NCBI GenBank assembly: GCA_005116955.1 | Contig: SWDI01000005.1 | Coordinates: 1-64,000 of the forward strand | DNA: 64,000 nt | From: Nitrospira sp. | Lineage (GTDB): Bacteria > Nitrospirota > Nitrospiria > Nitrospirales > Nitrospiraceae | Direction of reading: 5' to 3' | In this document: positions 8,003 through 17,611 of the stretch, piece after piece | Layout of the letters: each line of letters starts with the position of its first letter | Numbering within the stretch: position 1 is the first letter of the stretch | Notes under the pieces: model-generated | The model's input: only the letters and a program-made list of their open reading frames with translations | Databases searched by the model: none | Told to the model about the DNA's origin: nothing | Program-made: the position numbers and the translations under genes

Positions 8003-8884
8003 CTAGCGCAACGATCTTCCTTTTTCACGACGCTCAACCAATGCCAGCAGATGTCTTCGCAGGTCTATCGAGGAAAGATGCACCCGATCACCATGCCCCG
8101 CGAGCACCCATTCGAACGAGTAGTCGAGGAGTTTACGGAGAGAGTCGAGCATGGTCCATTTTCTCCAGATCAAGCGAGTAGGGGCTTCCAGTGACTGCGT
8201 ATGTGAATCCCACCAAAGATGATCGCCGGTGAAGAGAAATCGCTCCCGATAGAGCAGCGCCATACTCCCGGCTGTATGGCCTGGTACAGGAATGATGTGA
8301 AACTCAGACCCCACACAGACCGGCTCTTCCCCAGTAATGACCTGTTCCGCAGTGGGTGCGGCATCCACATCGGCCCGATGAATGATCCGCTTGGCGCCGA
8401 AATGCGCGGCATACCTATCCGCATCGGCCACATCGTCTTTGTGAGTCAGAAAGATGTGGGCGATGCCTCCTCGCCGCTCAAAAACATCAACCAAATGTTT
8501 GAGATACCGAGGGGAATCGATCAACCAATTACCGCCAGGATGCTCAATGAAAAAACTGTTAGCGCCGAACGACTTCTCCGAATTAAAGCCGCAATAACTC
8601 ACGCCGTTTTCAAGTTGGAGCGGAAAACTCGCCATCGCCTGGTGCAGCCGTGACTTGTCACTATGCTCCGTGCCGATTGATCCAACCGGACAGGCAAGCA
8701 ATGCCTGATACGCCTGATGCGTCTGCACATCATCCCGCGGCTGGTTGTGGACTGCGGAATAGTCACCGATCTCCTCGAAGCACAGCGGTGCCAACTGACG
8801 ACAGGTGTCACAATTGATACACGTGGCATCCACGTAGAAGTTACCCTGAGCGTTGGAATCGAGTCGTTTGTTTTGGTCTGCCAT
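8003..8884 (-). CDS. ferredoxin domain fused to metallo-beta-lactamase-fold hydrolase
   Basis: I place the start at ATG 8884 (293 residues). The open frame extends further, but that part overlaps the glycosylase gene. Residues about 12-80 form a single [4Fe-4S] ferredoxin module (C-I-N-C-D-T-C and later C-P-V-G-S-I). A metallo-beta-lactamase fold follows, with LTHKDDVAD, VPGHTAGS, FTGDH and AGHGD. The usual HxHxDH is reduced to H-K-D-D-V-A-D, so the second His is missing and metal binding may be altered. Related ferredoxin-MBL proteins occur in cyanobacteria and plastids; reaction unknown. Overlaps the glycosylase stop by 44 bases. Confidence 0.75.
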   Translation of the reverse strand: MADQNKRLDSNAQGNFYVDATCINCDTCRQLAPLCFEEIGDYSAVHNQPRDDVQTHQAYQALLACPVGSIGTEHSDKSRLHQAMASFPLQLENGVSYCGFNSEKSFGANSFFIEHPGGNWLIDSPRYLKHLVDVFERRGGIAHIFLTHKDDVADADRYAAHFGAKRIIHRADVDAAPTAEQVITGEEPVCVGSEFHIIPVPGHTAGSMALLYRERFLFTGDHLWWDSHTQSLEAPTRLIWRKWTMLDSLRKLLDYSFEWVLAGHGDRVHLSSIDLRRHLLALVERREKGRSLR

Positions 8885-9521
8885 CAGATTGCTTTTGTCT
8901 CTGCTTTTCCCGATCAGCGGCTCGCCAGAGATACCAGGATGCAATGGTCCGATACGGTTTCCATCGCTCTCCGTATCGTAACATAGTGCGTGCAGTCGGC
9001 AGGAGACGACGGCCATAGGCGATCCGGAATCCATTCCGCACGCCATAATCGTCGACCGGCAACACATCCGGACGCCCCAGCTGAAAGATCAACATCATCT
9101 CGACCGTCCATCGCCCGATGCCTCGCACGTCGATCAGCTGCTCGATAATGGCCTCATCTTCCAATCGCTTCATCATGCGGTTTGTCGGTACCCTCCCATC
9201 AAGTACTTTTGTGGCCAGATCCCGAAGTGCCAGGATTTTGGGTCGCGAAAATCCGGCGTTCCTGATGGCGCTCACCTTCATCGCCAAGAGATCCTCGGGG
9301 CGAGGGAACCGCCTTCCAGGAAAGAGCGCGATGAACCGTTTGAGGATACTCTCGGCCGCTTTGCCATGAAGCTGCTGATAGGCAATCGCTCGGGCAAGTG
9401 ATTCGAACGGCGAGCTGCGAACATTCGGCCTCAGGGAGCAAGGACCAATTTCCCCGATCAACCGACACATCACTGGATCAACCTTGGAGAGATGGCTGGT
9501 CGGTGAACTCACGGTACGCAT
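8841..9521 (-). CDS. DNA-3-methyladenine glycosylase II (AlkA-like)
   Basis: 226 residues of the HhH-GPD superfamily. The helix-hairpin-helix is L-I-D-V-R-G-I-G-R-W-T-V-E (about residues 131-143), and the catalytic Asp lies in L-P-V-D-D-Y-G-V-R. This is the short form lacking the N-terminal TBP-like domain of E. coli AlkA. It excises alkylated purines to start base-excision repair. Sits in the minus-strand operon with RidA, SDR and nitroreductase, consistent with an electrophile/alkylation stress role. Confidence 0.88.
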   Translation of the reverse strand: MRTVSSPTSHLSKVDPVMCRLIGEIGPCSLRPNVRSSPFESLARAIAYQQLHGKAAESILKRFIALFPGRRFPRPEDLLAMKVSAIRNAGFSRPKILALRDLATKVLDGRVPTNRMMKRLEDEAIIEQLIDVRGIGRWTVEMMLIFQLGRPDVLPVDDYGVRNGFRIAYGRRLLPTARTMLRYGERWKPYRTIASWYLWRAADREKQRQKQSDGRPKQTTRFQRSG

Positions 9522-9545
9522 GGAAGCCGACTATCAGGCAGTCAA

Positions 9546-9935
9546 TCACCGTGTGGGCGCAATCGCGTCGGCCTCGATTTCGACCAGCATATCCGGATCG
9601 ATCAGCCGTTTCACTTCAACCATTGTCGTGGCTGGCCTGATCGTGCCAAACATCTCCCCATGTGCACGGCCAACATCCTGCCATTGATCGATATTGGCCA
9701 TATAAATCCTGGTCCGCACCACATCAGCCAACCCAGCACCAACTTGTTGTAGCGCCGCTTCAATGGTCTTCAAGGTCTGAACCGTCTGGGCATAGGGATC
9801 GCCTTTCCCAACTAATCCAGAGGGAGTCATAGCCGTTGTTCCAGAGACGTGTATGTGGTCACCCACGCGTACCGCACGCGAATAACCAATCTTACCTTCC
9901 CAAGGCCCTCCAGCGGAAACGTTCTGGCGCGTCAT
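9546..9935 (-). CDS. RidA/YjgF family enamine/imine deaminase
   Basis: 129 residues. Family features: [10 protein letters not shown] near the start, V-S-G-T-T, and the active-site Arg in V-V-R-T-R-I-Y-M (residue about 88), then R-P-A-T-T-M-V-E-V and an acidic end strand. RidA hydrolyses reactive enamine and imine intermediates released by PLP enzymes. This divergent branch lacks strict conservation of all RidA residues, so the true substrate may differ. 33 bases downstream of the SDR gene in the same operon. Confidence 0.87.
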   Translation of the reverse strand: MTRQNVSAGGPWEGKIGYSRAVRVGDHIHVSGTTAMTPSGLVGKGDPYAQTVQTLKTIEAALQQVGAGLADVVRTRIYMANIDQWQDVGRAHGEMFGTIRPATTMVEVKRLIDPDMLVEIEADAIAPTR

Positions 9936-9968
9936 AGTTGCTCCCTAGTCATCTGCGTTTGATACCGG

Positions 9969-10700
9969 CTACATCACAATGCCCCCGCCGACTTGGATCG
10001 TCTGCCCTGTGAGCCACCGAGCCTCTTCACTCACGATAAAGGCCACGACGTCAGCAATATCTTTTGGGACACCGAGTCGTTTCATTGGCGTCAGCTGAAT
10101 CCCGATCTGCCGATACTCCTCCGTCATCATGCCCGTTTCGGTAAAGCCGGGCGAGACGGTATTCACCGTGACCCCCTTCGAAGCCAGTTCTTGCGCCAGT
10201 CCCTTGGTGTACTGCTCAAGCGCCGCCTTGCTCCCAAGATAGGCCGTGGCGCCGGGAAAGTGGAGATGGGTCCCACCGGTCGAAATATTCACAATCCGTC
10301 CCCCATCTTTGAGCACCTTCGCTGCTTCCTGCATGGCAAAGTACGGCCCTTTGGCATTCAGGGCGATGACACTATCGAACTCCGCTTCCGTCGTTTCATC
10401 GAGTGGCTTCGGCATGAACTTGCCCGCATTATTCACAAGAATATCCAGCCTATTGAATTGCTTCACCGTGTCAATCACAAGACGGCGGGCCTCCGCCACC
10501 TGGCTCATGTCGGTTTGGACCGCGAGTGCCTTGCCCCCCTTGCCCTGAATCCCCACGACCACCTGTTGCGCCTTTTCTGAACTCTTCGAATAGTTGACCA
10601 CGACGATCGCACCATCCTCCGCCAGGCGTTCTGCAATGGCTCGACCAATTCCGTTCGAAGCCCCGGTCACAATCGCCACTTTTCCGCTCAACTCTTTCAT
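9969..10700 (-). CDS. SDR-family oxidoreductase (FabG-like)
   Basis: 243 residues, classical short-chain dehydrogenase. Cofactor motif T-G-A-S-N-G-I-G at 12-19, N-N-A-G at about 90, catalytic Ser in N-I-S-T-G-G and Y-L-G-S-K as YxxxK, then V-N-T-V-S-P-G. NADP use is suggested by a basic/neutral position after strand 2 (N-Y-S-K-S). Substrate unknown; FabG-like annotation is generic. AAGAGGAG precedes the ATG. In the operon between the nitroreductase and RidA. Confidence 0.88.
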   Translation of the reverse strand: MKELSGKVAIVTGASNGIGRAIAERLAEDGAIVVVNYSKSSEKAQQVVVGIQGKGGKALAVQTDMSQVAEARRLVIDTVKQFNRLDILVNNAGKFMPKPLDETTEAEFDSVIALNAKGPYFAMQEAAKVLKDGGRIVNISTGGTHLHFPGATAYLGSKAALEQYTKGLAQELASKGVTVNTVSPGFTETGMMTEEYRQIGIQLTPMKRLGVPKDIADVVAFIVSEEARWLTGQTIQVGGGIVM

Positions 10701-10733
10701 TGGCTGAACTCCTCTTCTTACACCAGAATCGGG

Positions 10734-11327
10734 CTATGGAATTCGGGTTCCCCACTGTCCCAAGAATGTCCATTCTCCGATCGGCCGGCGACTCCGCGGT
10801 TGTAATTCCCGTTCCCGCAGCCGTTCGGGCAGACTATCCGGATCGCCTGGATAGCCAATCGCAATCATCGCAACCGGCTCGCAGCCAGACGGAATACCAA
10901 GATCAGCCCGCGCCTTCTCCAAATCAAACCCCGCCATCTGACGAGCCATCAATCCATAGGCTGCTGCCTGCAAGATAAGGTTCTCCGTCGCCAATCCTGT
11001 ATCGTGAAAGGCATGCCGGTTCGGCTTGCCAGTCATCTCAAAGGACATACTGGCCACGGAAAGTACTAACACCGGGGCTCGCGCAGCCCATGTGCGGTTA
11101 CCTTCCACCAAACACGCGGCCAGTCGATTCCACTCTGTTTCATGATCTTTGGTCGCCACGATAAACCGCCACGGCTGCTCGTTGTTGGATGATGGCGCCC
11201 AGCGGGCCGCCTCGAACAGCGTCCGCAGTACATCGGCCTCCACGAGCCGTTCATCAAATGCGCGAGGGCTCCAACGGCGGGCGAGCAACTCATGAATGGG
11301 AAATTGAGCATGCCCTTGCTGATCCAC
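10734..11327 (-). CDS. nitroreductase family protein
   Basis: 197 residues. FMN-binding signature R-R-W-S-P-R-A-F near residue 16 and A-R-W-A-P-S-S-N-N-E-Q-P-W-R-F at about 42-56, and a later G-Y-P-G-D. Flavin-dependent NAD(P)H reductase of nitro or quinone compounds. The start codon is 5 bases after the outer-membrane factor's stop, so it is part of the efflux operon. Confidence 0.9.
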   Translation of the reverse strand: MDQQGHAQFPIHELLARRWSPRAFDERLVEADVLRTLFEAARWAPSSNNEQPWRFIVATKDHETEWNRLAACLVEGNRTWAARAPVLVLSVASMSFEMTGKPNRHAFHDTGLATENLILQAAAYGLMARQMAGFDLEKARADLGIPSGCEPVAMIAIGYPGDPDSLPERLRERELQPRSRRPIGEWTFLGQWGTRIP

Positions 11328-11332
11328 AGGCT

Positions 11333-12742
11333 CTATCCTTTCTTCTCCTCCGCTGATGGCGTCTCAGGGGTCCACCCGCCGCCAAGCGCTTTGTACAACT
11401 GCACGGTCGAGGCCAGCAGCAACCGGCGTGTGCTGGTCAGTGCCAACTCCGCCTCGAACAGATTTCTTCGGGCCACCAGGACATCGAGATAGTTCGCCAA
11501 TCCCCCCTTGTACCGCAATTCCGCCAGCTTGAGTGCCGACTGTAACGCAGCAACCTGTTGTTGCTGCGCCTCACCTTGCACACGAGTCGTACGCACGGCA
11601 ACCAGTGCGTCTTCCACCTCACGAAAGGCCGTCAAGATGGTTTGCTGGTACTGCGCCAGCGCCTGCTTGTTTTGTGCCTCGACGGCTTCTTGTTGAAAGC
11701 CCAACACTTGTGCGTTGAGCAACGGCGTCGCGATCGCGGCGCTGAACACACCGAATGAAGAGGGATCAGTAAACAGCAAGGAGAGCGAGGGATGCGCCAC
11801 ACCAAGTAAGCCAGTCAATGTGATTTTCGGAAATCGATCGGCTTTCGCGGCACCGATACGAGCCGTGGTGGCAGCCAACTGTTGCTCAGCGACCAAGATG
11901 TCAGGCCGCCTCTGCAGTAACTCGGAAGGCAGACCAGCCGGAACAGTGGGAGGCACAATCTGTTCATCCAATGAACGACCACGCGCGATGCTAAAGGGCT
12001 TCCGTCCCAACAAGACGCTCAAGTGATTTTCAGCTTGGATCATCTGCCGTTCAAGCTCCGCCGTGCGAGCCGCAGCATTGGCGCGCTCCGCCTCGAACTG
12101 ATCCGCATCGAGTTTTGAGGTCATTCCTTGACGCAATCGAGCCTGCGCAATGCGGACAGATTCTTCCCACGACTGTAAGGTCCGTTTCGCAACATCAAGC
12201 TGGAGATCAAACTGGAGCAGATTGAAGTAAGCCTCCGCAACGGCACTCACCAATTGGACAGTCACGGCGCGGCGATTCTCTTCTTTAGATAATAGATCGG
12301 CACGCGCGGCCTCGTTGGTCCGTCTGATCCGTCCCCAGAGATCGACCTCCCACGCCAGGTTCCCCAACGTGTAATAATTGAATGGGCTGGCAAAACCGGG
12401 AAAGAGAAAGTTCGCCTTTCGGCCGGCCGGCATGCTCGCGGCAGCCGTGATTTGCGGCAACCAGTCGGATTGAGCGACCAAAGCCCTCGCCCGAAATTCA
12501 TCGACAGTCGCGACGGTGCGTTGGAGATCCTTATTTTCCGCAAGCGCTAGCCGAATGAGTTGTTGAAGTTGTTCATCGCGGAGGAGGTCCCACCAAGGCA
12601 AATTGGCCAAGGACGGCAGTTCAGAAGAACCATCGGCCATTCGGAAGCGATCCTCTCCATTAGCTGGTGGTCGCTTGTAATCCGGCCCCATCGAACAGGA
12701 CAGCAGGAACATCGAGAGCACGAGAGAAAAGACTGCACGCAC
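11333..12742 (-). CDS. RND efflux outer-membrane factor (OprM/NodT family lipoprotein)
   Basis: I start at GTG 12742 (469 residues) because AGGAG, lying over the end of the pump gene, precedes it at about 10 bases; a longer frame would overlap the pump coding end. A hydrophobic leader ends at L-L-S-C, the lipobox, followed by SMGPDYKRP, the usual start of mature NodT-type factors. Two TolC-type repeats follow (W-E-V-D-L-W-G-R-I-R-R and R-P-D-I-L-V-A-E-Q-Q-L). Trimeric outer-membrane exit duct for the adjacent RND pump. Confidence 0.93.
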   Translation of the reverse strand: MRAVFSLVLSMFLLSCSMGPDYKRPPANGEDRFRMADGSSELPSLANLPWWDLLRDEQLQQLIRLALAENKDLQRTVATVDEFRARALVAQSDWLPQITAAASMPAGRKANFLFPGFASPFNYYTLGNLAWEVDLWGRIRRTNEAARADLLSKEENRRAVTVQLVSAVAEAYFNLLQFDLQLDVAKRTLQSWEESVRIAQARLRQGMTSKLDADQFEAERANAAARTAELERQMIQAENHLSVLLGRKPFSIARGRSLDEQIVPPTVPAGLPSELLQRRPDILVAEQQLAATTARIGAAKADRFPKITLTGLLGVAHPSLSLLFTDPSSFGVFSAAIATPLLNAQVLGFQQEAVEAQNKQALAQYQQTILTAFREVEDALVAVRTTRVQGEAQQQQVAALQSALKLAELRYKGGLANYLDVLVARRNLFEAELALTSTRRLLLASTVQLYKALGGGWTPETPSAEEKKG

Positions 12743-12749
12743 GTGATGA

Positions 12750-15700
12750 TTACTCCTGTGACAGCTGCGGTGGCGTGATATGGTCTGACGTCGCAACCGG
12801 TTGAATCCTACGCCGGGTCAACTTTCGAAGCACGACATAAAACAACGGAACGAAAAATATTGCAAGAAACGTCGCCGCCAACATCCCGCCCATCACTCCA
12901 GTCCCGATCGACTGACGGCTTGCCGCACCAGCGCCCCTGGCCACCACCAATGGCACCATGCCGAAAATAAAGGCCATCGACGTCATGATAATCGGTCGAA
13001 ATCGCAATCGCGCGGCTTCGATCGCGGCTTCGATCAAGGGACGCCCTGCTTCGTATCGGGTATTGGCGAACTCGACGATCAGAATGGCATTCTTGGCCGT
13101 CAAGCCAATCAACGTCACCAATCCGATCTGGAAATAGATATCATTTTCGAAACCGCGTAGCCACACGGCGGTGAGGGCGCCGAAAATTCCAAAGGGGACG
13201 GCCAGAATGACGGCGAAGGGAACGACCCAACTCTCGAACTGTGCCGCCAACACGAGGAACACCATCAACAGACCAACGATGAAGACCAGGTTGGACTGGC
13301 CGCCCATCCGCCGTTCCTGAAACGAAAGACCGCTCCAATCAATCCCATACCCTTGTGGAACCAACACGTCTTTCGCCACACGTTCCAGCGCTTCGAGCGC
13401 TTGCCCGGAGCTGAAACCCGGCGCGGCCGCGCCCATCAGCAATGCGGTATTATACCCATTGAAGTGCTTCACAGGATCCGGCCCGCTCTGATACTCTGCC
13501 GTCACCACCGTATCAAGCGGAATCATATTGGTCCCCTGCGCATTCTGAGCCCGCAAATAGATTTTTGACAAGTCTTGTGGGGTCGACCGAAACTCGGGTT
13601 CCGCCTCGGTCTGCACGTGATAGACACGACCGAACTTCACAAAGTCGTTAATATAGAAATTCCCGAAATAGGCTTGCAATGTATCAAAGATTTCCGAAAT
13701 GGGCACACCTAAGGCTTTCGCCCGTTCACGATTTACATGGGTATAGACCCGCGGCGAGGACACACGGAAATTCGTCCCTACCCGCCCGATCGCCGGCTCC
13801 TGTTGCACCCGTTCCACAAACTGCTGTGCAACCTCAGCAAACCGCTTAAAATCTTCGCCGGTGGGATCTTGCAACTGCACGGAGAATCCCCCAGCCGCGC
13901 CGACCCCCTCAATCGCCGGCGCATTGAATGCCAACAAGAGCGCTTCAGGTATCTTCTCAAACTCAGCGTACGCCGCGCCGACCATCGCCTTCACATGGTT
14001 CTGCGGCTCCGGCCGCTCATCCCACGGTATCAGCGGCACAAACATCGTGGCAGAGTTTGGCCCTCTCGTACCAAAGACGAAGTTTTGGCCGGACAGCGCG
14101 TCCGTCGAATTGACCGCCGGATTCGTTTGAAACACCCGCTCGATTTTCTCAAGCACCGCATCCGTCCGCTGCTTCGAGGCCCCATCCGGCAGCTGTGCGA
14201 CCACGATGAAGTATCCTTGATCCTCTTCAGGCACAAAACTCTTCGGCAGCGACTGGAACAGCCAGAATGAGAAGGCGAGCAGCACACCGAAGACCGCCAT
14301 CACCCGTATAGGTCTGGCCAAGATCGCACCAACCGAATTGGTGTAGCCACGCTGCGTGTGTCGAAACAGTCGGTCAAACAAGACCCAGAATACAGCCCGC
14401 CCTCCGTGTTGCGATCTTAAGACGACGGCGCAGAGCGCTGGGCTGAGGGTCAGCGCCACGAATCCTGACACCGTCACCGAGATGGCAATCGTGGCGGCAA
14501 ACTGCTTATAGAGCGCTCCAGTGATCCCGCCGACAAAACCGACAGGCGCGAAGACCGCGACCAGGACCAACACGATCGCGATGATAGGTGCCGTCACTTC
14601 ACTCATCGCCCGTTTGGCTGCCTCTTTGGCCGACACACGATCTTCGCGCATATGGCGCTCGACATTTTCCACTACCACGATCGCGTCGTCGACCACGATC
14701 CCGATCGCGAGCACCATTCCAAACAACGTAATGGTATTGATCGAGAACCCCAGGGCGTAGAGCCCCATAAATGTGCCAATGAGCGAAACCGGCACGGCCA
14801 CCATAGGAATGACGGTCGCACGCCAACTCTCAAGGAACAGATAGACGACGAGCACCACCAAAATCATCGCTTCTGCCAACGTCTTCACCACTTCCCTGAT
14901 CGAGACTTCGATGAAGTGGGTGGTGTCGTAGGGAACGTCATACGACACGCCTGGTGGGAAATTCTTGGCCAGTTCGTCCATCTTGGCTCGTGCGCCACGG
15001 ACCATTTCAAGGGCGTTCGCACCGGGAGACAAAAACGTGAGGATGAATGTGGTGGGCTTACTGTTCCAGCGAGCCTCAAGACCATAGGACTGTGCACCCA
15101 CTTCGACCCGAGCCACATCCTTCAAACGGACCAAGGAACCATCCGGAAGGGCACGCACGATCAACTCCTCAAACTCCTTGACCTCAGTCAGCCGCCCCTT
15201 CGCGATAATCGGGATCGTGAGTTCAGTGCCCTTTAGCGCTGGTTCCCGCCCGATCGTCCCGGCCGGATAATCACGATTCTGCTCTCGAATGATCGCCGTA
15301 ATATCGCTCGGCACCAGTCCCAGCTTGGCCATATGCAACGGATTGAGAATGATCCGCATGCTGTAACTCGATTGTCCGAACACCCAGGCATCTCCGACAC
15401 CCTTCACGCGTTTGAGATCATCGACCACCCGTCGTGCTGCGTAATTCGAGAGGAACACGGAGTCGTGTTGAGGATCAGTCGACTTCAGCACAAACACCGC
15501 CAGTAGGTTGCGGGTTGCCTTTTTGACAGACACGCCTTGCCGGATGACTTCCGCCGGCAACTGGGGTTCCGCGAGCTTTTCACGGTTTTGGGTTTGGACC
15601 TGGGCGATATCCGGATTGGTCCCGACCTCAAACGTCAGCGTGATGGATACATGGCCATCGTTGCTGCTGGTAGATTCAAAATATAAGAGGTTATCAATGC

Positions 15701-15914
15701 CGGGAAGCATCACTTCGATTGGCCTCGCCACGGCTTCGGCTGCGACTTCCGCACTCGCGCCAGGATAATCCGCTTCAATCTGCACGACCGGTGGGTTCAT
15801 TTCCGGAAACTGAGCCACCGGAAGGAACTGCAACGCAAGCAGCCCCATCACCACAATGATGATAGACACCACTGACGCAAGAATCGGACGGTCTATGAAG
15901 ACGTGCAAGTTCAT
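12750..15914 (-). CDS. RND multidrug efflux pump, HAE1 family (AcrB/MexB-like)
   Basis: 1054 residues, typical of AcrB-type pumps, with 12 membrane segments and two large periplasmic loops. It begins FIDRPILASVVSIIIV, and helix 4 carries the proton-relay Asp pair (G-I-V-V-D-D-A-I-V-V-V-E-N-V-E-R). Proton-driven drug/proton antiporter exporting amphiphilic compounds across both membranes. Genes for the fusion protein (upstream, 13-base gap) and the outer-membrane factor (downstream, overlapping its start region) complete the system. Substrate range cannot be read from sequence. Confidence 0.95.
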   Translation of the reverse strand: MNLHVFIDRPILASVVSIIIVVMGLLALQFLPVAQFPEMNPPVVQIEADYPGASAEVAAEAVARPIEVMLPGIDNLLYFESTSSNDGHVSITLTFEVGTNPDIAQVQTQNREKLAEPQLPAEVIRQGVSVKKATRNLLAVFVLKSTDPQHDSVFLSNYAARRVVDDLKRVKGVGDAWVFGQSSYSMRIILNPLHMAKLGLVPSDITAIIREQNRDYPAGTIGREPALKGTELTIPIIAKGRLTEVKEFEELIVRALPDGSLVRLKDVARVEVGAQSYGLEARWNSKPTTFILTFLSPGANALEMVRGARAKMDELAKNFPPGVSYDVPYDTTHFIEVSIREVVKTLAEAMILVVLVVYLFLESWRATVIPMVAVPVSLIGTFMGLYALGFSINTITLFGMVLAIGIVVDDAIVVVENVERHMREDRVSAKEAAKRAMSEVTAPIIAIVLVLVAVFAPVGFVGGITGALYKQFAATIAISVTVSGFVALTLSPALCAVVLRSQHGGRAVFWVLFDRLFRHTQRGYTNSVGAILARPIRVMAVFGVLLAFSFWLFQSLPKSFVPEEDQGYFIVVAQLPDGASKQRTDAVLEKIERVFQTNPAVNSTDALSGQNFVFGTRGPNSATMFVPLIPWDERPEPQNHVKAMVGAAYAEFEKIPEALLLAFNAPAIEGVGAAGGFSVQLQDPTGEDFKRFAEVAQQFVERVQQEPAIGRVGTNFRVSSPRVYTHVNRERAKALGVPISEIFDTLQAYFGNFYINDFVKFGRVYHVQTEAEPEFRSTPQDLSKIYLRAQNAQGTNMIPLDTVVTAEYQSGPDPVKHFNGYNTALLMGAAAPGFSSGQALEALERVAKDVLVPQGYGIDWSGLSFQERRMGGQSNLVFIVGLLMVFLVLAAQFESWVVPFAVILAVPFGIFGALTAVWLRGFENDIYFQIGLVTLIGLTAKNAILIVEFANTRYEAGRPLIEAAIEAARLRFRPIIMTSMAFIFGMVPLVVARGAGAASRQSIGTGVMGGMLAATFLAIFFVPLFYVVLRKLTRRRIQPVATSDHITPPQLSQE

Positions 15915-15927
15915 CAGCGATGTGTCT

Positions 15928-17115
15928 TCAGGATTGCGGAATGGCGGGAGTTGATTCCGTCGCTGAAGGCTTCGTCTGACTCCACGGAACCGCCTTCACC
16001 GGCGCGCCGGGACCGATTTTCATCATCCCGTTCACGACCACACGATCACCCTGCTTAAGACCCGTATCAATCAGCCACTGCGCCCCCCTCCAGTCGGAGG
16101 CGACCACGCCACGAATTTGGACCTTCTCGTCCTGATCAATGACAAAGACGAATGGCCCTTGGGGCCCCTGCAACACAGCTCGCTGCGGGACAAGGATCGC
16201 GTCGGTCTTCGTATCACCGGTAAATCGAACTTTGACAAACTGCCCCGGCAGGAGAGTACGCGTGGGATTAGGAAACGTGATGCGTGTTTGCCGTGAACTG
16301 GTTTCCGTTCGCAACCCAGGCTCCAACAAATCGAGAACCCCTTCCTGGGGATAGATCGTGCCATCCATGAACGTAAGCCGACCTCGCAACTGATAGGCTC
16401 CCGGATGGGTAATCCGCTTCGCTTCAATGTCCCGGCGGCGCTTCAAGATGAACGTCTCGGGGACGTTCACGACCACATACATCGGATCGACACGATGAAT
16501 CGTCGTCAGAAGATCGGTCTGCGCCGAAACCAACCGCCCTTCATAGTAGCGGCTACGCTCAATAAGCCCGGTGATGGGGGCCGTGATGAGGGTGTTGTCT
16601 AGATCGAACTGCACCTTGATCAGATCGGCCTGAGCCCCTTGCAGAGCGGCATTCGCCGACAGCTCTTCGGCAATCGCATCATCGACGTCCTTCTGACTGA
16701 CCGCCTGTTCGGCAAGCAACGGCTTGACCCGTGCGAGGTCCTGCTTGGCTTGGACGACGCGAGCCTCCGCTTGTGCAATCTTGGCCTTCACACTCGCCGC
16801 CGTCGCCTTGAACGGAATGGGGTCGATCTGATAGAGGCGATCGCCTTTTTTCACGTCGCGACCTTCTGGATAGAGGACCGCCTTCAAAATGCCCGTCACC
16901 TGCGAACGGATCTCCACCGGACGAGAGGCTTCGGCTTGGCCGATAAATTCAGGCTCATCAGGAATGGTCTGTGTCTGAACCGTGACGACTTCTACTTGGG
17001 CAACCGGCGGCGCCGGCATGGAACCGGCCTCTTGCTTACAGGCAGTCGACATAATTATGACGACAAAGACGAAACAGAATGAGAGTTGTTGCACAGGCCG
17101 ACGCGCTATCTGCAT
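15928..17115 (-). CDS. RND efflux periplasmic adaptor (membrane fusion protein, lipoprotein)
   Basis: 395 residues. N-terminal leader ends M-S-T-A-C (lipobox), then the barrel-sandwich half motif G-Q-A-E-A-S-R-P-V-E-I-R and P-E-G-R-D-V-K-K-G-D-R-L-Y-Q-I-D, a long alpha-helical hairpin, the second lipoyl half (I-T-A-P-I-T-G-L-I), and beta-barrel domains. First gene of the efflux operon. Its promoter should lie in 17116-17287. Confidence 0.93.
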   Translation of the reverse strand: MQIARRPVQQLSFCFVFVVIIMSTACKQEAGSMPAPPVAQVEVVTVQTQTIPDEPEFIGQAEASRPVEIRSQVTGILKAVLYPEGRDVKKGDRLYQIDPIPFKATAASVKAKIAQAEARVVQAKQDLARVKPLLAEQAVSQKDVDDAIAEELSANAALQGAQADLIKVQFDLDNTLITAPITGLIERSRYYEGRLVSAQTDLLTTIHRVDPMYVVVNVPETFILKRRRDIEAKRITHPGAYQLRGRLTFMDGTIYPQEGVLDLLEPGLRTETSSRQTRITFPNPTRTLLPGQFVKVRFTGDTKTDAILVPQRAVLQGPQGPFVFVIDQDEKVQIRGVVASDWRGAQWLIDTGLKQGDRVVVNGMMKIGPGAPVKAVPWSQTKPSATESTPAIPQS

Positions 17116-17287
17116 GTTCCCTACCTTAATATGGTAATCCTCAACAATAGTTCCTCAGGAAGACAAACGAGGCATTGTACCCAGAGCACTGCAACGGCAG
17201 CAAGCCCAAGCCAGATGGGATTACGCGCCAAACAAGGCACCGGTCAGAAAACAGCCACCCGGTCTCAATGGTGTATCACCATTCCAT

Positions 17288-17611
17288 TCAACTCCGCGTG
17301 GTGCCCTCACTCTTCCGACTCGCCGAATCACTTCGACCCACCCCAGTTATCTCCTCGACCACGCATTTGGTCATGCACCCTGACGCCTGGAGTGTCACCC
17401 CTTCACCCCACAGACGAGACAAAATAGCCTTACCATCAGCATCGATGAATGTCACACCGGTCAAATCGATAACGACGCACCGCTGCTCCCTCGCCAATAT
17501 CTGACGACAACTTGTGTTCAGCTCCTCGACCCATGGCCCAGCAAGCCGTCCCTCAAGGCGAAGTACCACAGAGCCTGGCTCAGACTCTCGCTGTTCGGTA
17601 ATCCTCAACAT
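17288..17611 (-). CDS. STAS domain protein
   Basis: 107 residues. Core pattern L-R-L-E-G-R-L-A-G-P-W, V-V-I-D-L-T-G-V-T-F-I-D-A-D-G-K-A-I-L and a C-terminal helix are those of anti-sigma-factor-antagonist STAS domains. The usual phosphorylatable Ser in D-S-[S/A]-G is replaced (D-A-D-G), so regulation by serine phosphorylation is unlikely. Lies between the efflux operon and the sigma-54 activator, same strand, and could act with either. The C-terminal 15 residues are polar and lack the fold. Confidence 0.75.
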   Translation of the reverse strand: MLRITEQRESEPGSVVLRLEGRLAGPWVEELNTSCRQILAREQRCVVIDLTGVTFIDADGKAILSRLWGEGVTLQASGCMTKCVVEEITGVGRSDSASRKSEGTTRS

